In this document: one piece after another, positions 4,356 through 7,466 of the stretch
Position numbering within the stretch: position 1 is the stretch's first letter
How the letters are laid out: each line of letters starts with the position of its first letter
Origin: an uncultured Oscillibacter sp.
GTDB lineage: Bacteria; Bacillota; Clostridia; Oscillospirales; Oscillospiraceae
Direction of reading: 5' to 3'
DNA: 7,466 nt
Assembly (NCBI GenBank): GCA_946494635.1
Contig: CAMMCS010000094.1
Location: forward strand, 1-7,466
Notes under the pieces: model-generated
The model's database searches: none
What the model was told of the DNA's origin: nothing
Seen by the model: the letters and a program-made list of their open reading frames with translations, nothing else
Program-made: the position numbers and the translations under genes

Positions 4356-6575
4356 ATGGATCACAGAGAATCCACAATTTTCCGCCTGCGGGTGCTGGCG
4401 GGGATCTTTCTGGCCATCATGGCCATCTTCCTGGGAGTTCTGTACAACACCCAGGTCAATGATTATGACGAATACTACGCCAGCTCCATCCGCACCATCG
4501 CCCGGCCAGAGGAGGTGGATGCCGCCCGGGGCGATATCACCGACCGCAACGGCAAGGTGATGGTATCCAGCCGCCCCTCCTACAGCCTGACCTTTGACGC
4601 CTCGGAGCTGGACAGCGACCAGGACGAGAACGAAGCCATCCTGCGGCTGCTGGAGCTGTGCCAGGCCCAGGGGATCAGCTGGGTCGATTACCTGCCCATC
4701 ACCCGCACCGCTCCCTTCTCCTATCAGCTGGACGCCCTTGGCAGCACGGACAAGAGACGCTTCCTCACCTATCTGAAAAGTCTGGATGGGGCGGCGGAGG
4801 CCCTGGGGGACTATCTGCTGGCGCATCCCTCCCTGCTGGAGACCGTGGATGAGGATGGGGACCGCAGCAATCCCGCCGATGACATTCTGGAGGACGAGCG
4901 GCTGGACACAGACCGCAAAAAGGCCGATGCCCTGCTGGAGAAGCTGACCGTCTCCCAGCTGACGGACACGCTGCTCACGCGCTCCGGCCTCTCCGCTACC
5001 CGCCTGATCGCCCTGATGCGGGAGGACTTCGGCCTCTCCTCTTCTTTTTCCGTGGAGGAGGCCCGGCTGGTGCTGGGCATCCAGTATGAGATCCGCAGCC
5101 GCAACCTTGTGAGCACGGACGCCTATGTGCTGGCGGAGGACGTTGACACGGAGCTGATCTCCCTGCTGAACGACGGGAACTACGCGGGGGCCAAGGTAAC
5201 CCTCTCCTCTGTCCGGGAGTACGAGACGACCTATGCGGCGCATATCCTGGGGTATCTGGGCGATATCACCCTGGAGGACGACTATCAGAACAAGCTGAAG
5301 CCCCTGGGCTATGCCATGAACGACAAAATCGGCCGCAGCGGTGTGGAGGCCGCCTTTGAGGAGTACCTCCGGGGCACCGACGGCGTCCGGGTGGTGTCCA
5401 TGAACGAGGACGGGAAAATCACCGGTGAATATTACTCCGCCGAGCCGGTTCCCGGCAATACAGTGGAGCTGACCATTGACCTGGATCTCCAGCAGGCCAC
5501 CGAGGACGCCCTGGCCGCCACCATCATGGAGATGAACGAGGCGGACGGGGACGAAAGCCGGGGCGGCGCGGCGGTGGTGCTGGACGTGGACACCCGGGAG
5601 GTGCTGGCCCTGGCCTCCTATCCCACCTATGACCTGGCCACGTTCCGGCAGTCCGCCAGCGTCTATGCCGCGCTGGAGTCGGACCCCAGCCGCCCCTTCA
5701 ACAACCGGGCCACCCAGGGCATTTATGTCCCCGGCTCCACCATCAAGCCCCTGACGGCGGTGGCGGCGCTGGAGGAAAAGGCCATCTCCTCCCCCACAGA
5801 ACGGATCCGTACCCCGTCCTTCTGGGCGTATCCCAACGATCCCACAGGCAGCGGCACTGGATGCGCCGGCGGCGACCACGGCCGTCTGAATGTGACGGAG
5901 GCTATCACCAAGTCCTGCAACTACTTCTTCGCCGAAATGGGCTACCGCCTGGGGATGGACACCTTTCTGGAATACCTCCACGCCTTTGGCCTGGGGGAGC
6001 CCACCGGCATCGAGATCGGGGACGCCGCCGGCATCCTGCCGGAGAACCCGGAGGGCCAGGACCGGGCCCCCTGGGCGGCCTTCGGCCAGGGCAACCAGGC
6101 CTACACCCCCCTGCAGATCGCCAACTACATCGCCACGCTGGTCTCCGGCGGGGAACTGCTGCAGCCCCATCTGCTCAAGGCCGTCAAGTCCTATGACAAC
6201 GCGGAGGTCCTGGCGGTGGGCGAGGCCGAGTCCCTTGGCTCCGTCGCAATTTCCGACTCTACCCTGGAGGCGGTGAAGGAGGGCATGCTGGGCTATACCC
6301 AGCCCGGCGGCTCCGTCTACAACGCCTTCCGGAACTGCGTGGTCTCTGCCGGCGCAAAGACCGGCACTTCCCAGCTGGGCGGCGACCAGACGGACAACGG
6401 CGTCTTTGTCTGCTTCGCTCCCTATGACGATCCGGAGATTGCCGTCGCCCTTGTCATTGAGCACGCCACCTGGGGCGCCAACCTGGCCTCCACCGGCGTG
6501 GAGATCCTCAATTCCTACTTTGCCGCCAGCGATGACGGCAACGCCGTGACCGGCGAAAATCAACTGCTTCCCTAA
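4356..6575 (+). CDS. mrdA: Penicillin-binding protein 2, class B transpeptidase
   Basis: D,D-transpeptidase that cross-links peptidoglycan during rod elongation, working with a SEDS glycosyltransferase (RodA, not in this window). It has 739 aa. One N-terminal anchor (13-31) is followed by the class B entry motif ARGDITDRNG (57-66) and RPSYSLTFD. A long acidic, helix-rich insert (~85-270) precedes the second dimerisation part with AHILGYLG (295-302) and GRSGVE (326-331). The transpeptidase domain has all three active-site motifs: SxxK as STIK (Ser461 nucleophile, Lys464), SxN as SCN (520-522) and KTG (668-670). An in-frame GTG 24 codons upstream exists but lies inside mreD. The ATG at 4356 has GCGAGG ahead of it and puts the anchor at the right distance. 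SpoVD or PBP3 is less likely, given the neighbours and the lack of C-terminal PASTA repeats. Confidence 0.94.
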   Translation: MDHRESTIFRLRVLAGIFLAIMAIFLGVLYNTQVNDYDEYYASSIRTIARPEEVDAARGDITDRNGKVMVSSRPSYSLTFDASELDSDQDENEAILRLLELCQAQGISWVDYLPITRTAPFSYQLDALGSTDKRRFLTYLKSLDGAAEALGDYLLAHPSLLETVDEDGDRSNPADDILEDERLDTDRKKADALLEKLTVSQLTDTLLTRSGLSATRLIALMREDFGLSSSFSVEEARLVLGIQYEIRSRNLVSTDAYVLAEDVDTELISLLNDGNYAGAKVTLSSVREYETTYAAHILGYLGDITLEDDYQNKLKPLGYAMNDKIGRSGVEAAFEEYLRGTDGVRVVSMNEDGKITGEYYSAEPVPGNTVELTIDLDLQQATEDALAATIMEMNEADGDESRGGAAVVLDVDTREVLALASYPTYDLATFRQSASVYAALESDPSRPFNNRATQGIYVPGSTIKPLTAVAALEEKAISSPTERIRTPSFWAYPNDPTGSGTGCAGGDHGRLNVTEAITKSCNYFFAEMGYRLGMDTFLEYLHAFGLGEPTGIEIGDAAGILPENPEGQDRAPWAAFGQGNQAYTPLQIANYIATLVSGGELLQPHLLKAVKSYDNAEVLAVGEAESLGSVAISDSTLEAVKEGMLGYTQPGGSVYNAFRNCVVSAGAKTGTSQLGGDQTDNGVFVCFAPYDDPEIAVALVIEHATWGANLASTGVEILNSYFAASDDGNAVTGENQLLP

Positions 6576-6589
6576 GGAGATCCGTTTCC

Positions 6590-7466
6590 ATGAGCGAGCC
6601 CTTTGTTTTTGACCCCCGCTGTACCGCCTGCAAGGACCCCTTCGGTGCTGTCCCCTGCGGGCAGCCGGTTTCCTTTCACTGCCGCCCCCTGGCACAGGAG
6701 GATTTTACCCACTGCGCCCTGGTGATGACCCTGGAATTCGCCGGGGAGACCCGGGAGCAGGAGCTGGCCCCGGAGGGCCCCGCCGGCGAGCGGGTGTGCT
6801 TCTCCGGCACCCTGGACGCACCGGCAGAGCCGGATCTCATCTGGTACCACTTCCGCCTGTGGCGGGAAGACGGCACCGGCTGCGTGCTGGACCGCACCGG
6901 CTACCGCAGCGACGGAAAGCTGGACCCCTGGCAGCTGACCGTGTACCGGGAAAACCATACGCCGGACTGGTTCGGCGCCGGTGTGACATACCAGATTTTT
7001 CCAGATCGGTTCTGCCGCCTGACAGTCCCGGATCCGAACGGGCTGGTGGGAAACCGCTGGGTCCACCAAGACTGGGACGACACCCCGGAGTGGCGGCCGG
7101 ACCCGGACGGCGAGATCCGCAACCGGGACTTCTTCGGCGGCTCTCTGGCGGGGATCACGTCGAAGCTGGACGATTTGAGGGCCCTGGGGGTCACCACCCT
7201 CTACCTCTGCCCCATTTTCGAGTCCGCCTCCAACCATCGCTACAACACGGCGGATTACACGAAGATCGACCCCATGCTGGGGACGGAGGTGGATTTCCGC
7301 ACGCTTTGTCAGGAGGCCCACCGGCGGGGGATGCGGGTGATTTTGGACGGGGTGTTCAACCACACCGGCTCCCAGAGTGTCTACTTCAACGCCGACGGCT
7401 ACTACCCCACCCTGGGCGCCGCCCAGAGCCAGGATTCCCCCTGGTACAGCTGGTACCGGTTCCACC
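6590..7466 (+). CDS. Glycoside hydrolase family 13 alpha-amylase/neopullulanase-like enzyme, N-terminal part
   Basis: The first 292 codons are visible; the gene runs off the window. The family hydrolyses alpha-1,4 (and sometimes alpha-1,6) links in starch, glycogen or maltodextrins. Residues ~1-125 form a beta-rich N-terminal domain (PFGAVPCGQPVSF, later WYHFRLW), a layout like that of neopullulanase or cyclomaltodextrinase. The catalytic barrel begins at YQIFPDRF (134-141) and continues through NRDFFGG (178-184), YLCPIFESASNHRYNTADY (205-223) and conserved region I, DGVFNH (253-258). The catalytic Asp nucleophile and Glu acid/base lie beyond the window. There is no signal peptide, so it is probably cytoplasmic, acting on glycogen or imported maltodextrin. 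The ATG at 6590 is preceded by AAGGAG, which overlaps the mrdA stop; the gap is 14 nt, which argues for co-transcription with the mre genes. The exact specificity cannot be set. Confidence 0.92.
   Translation, partial: MSEPFVFDPRCTACKDPFGAVPCGQPVSFHCRPLAQEDFTHCALVMTLEFAGETREQELAPEGPAGERVCFSGTLDAPAEPDLIWYHFRLWREDGTGCVLDRTGYRSDGKLDPWQLTVYRENHTPDWFGAGVTYQIFPDRFCRLTVPDPNGLVGNRWVHQDWDDTPEWRPDPDGEIRNRDFFGGSLAGITSKLDDLRALGVTTLYLCPIFESASNHRYNTADYTKIDPMLGTEVDFRTLCQEAHRRGMRVILDGVFNHTGSQSVYFNADGYYPTLGAAQSQDSPWYSWYRFH

Noticed and set aside
4341..6695. A very long minus-strand open frame (784 codons) opposite the PBP2 gene
   Set aside because: It is antisense to a gene with all transpeptidase motifs; GC-rich third positions remove stop codons on the opposite strand, and the product is low-complexity Gly/Gln/Val-rich with no family resemblance.

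Overview
The window comes from a GC-rich Firmicute, most likely a gut Clostridia member of the Oscillospiraceae type (Flavonifractor, Lawsonibacter or Oscillibacter relatives). This rests on the very GC-rich third codon positions, the AGGAGG-type ribosome binding sites, the YncF/YosS-type dUTPase and the maf-mreC-mreD-PBP2 gene order. The genus is an inference. All genes found lie on the plus strand.

Layout. (1) Positions 1-1101 are the 3' end of a large U32-family protein with a DUF3656 domain (RlhA/YdcP-like, probably an RNA hydroxylase). (2) Positions 1102-1916 hold no credible gene. Most of this gap (about 1117-1839) is one imperfect palindrome. Its two arms each carry the same ordered set of hairpins, and the arms mirror each other about position ~1479. 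The hairpin stems differ in sequence between the arms, but every difference is matched by a complementary change, so the pairing is kept. (3) Positions 1840-1916 are an abruptly AT-rich stretch with a perfect 15-nt operator-like palindrome over a possible -10 box. (4) Positions 1917-7466 are a tightly packed gene string, dut - maf - mreC - mreD - mrdA (PBP2) - GH13 amylase (cut off by the window end), with gaps of only 9, 25, 30, 11 and 14 nt. It is probably one operon.

How the genes work together. The first two operon genes are nucleotide pyrophosphatases that clean the NTP pool (dUTPase and Maf). The next three build the rod-elongation machine: MreC scaffold, MreD membrane partner and PBP2 transpeptidase. 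The last begins a cytoplasmic alpha-glucan hydrolase. The usual mreB is not between maf and mreC, and no min genes directly follow PBP2.

The most unusual object is the ~720-bp composite palindrome with covarying hairpins. It looks like a REP/BIME- or MITE-like structured repeat or a structured RNA locus; its family cannot be named from this window alone. The other items worth checking are the operator in front of dut and the amylase at the end of an elongasome operon.
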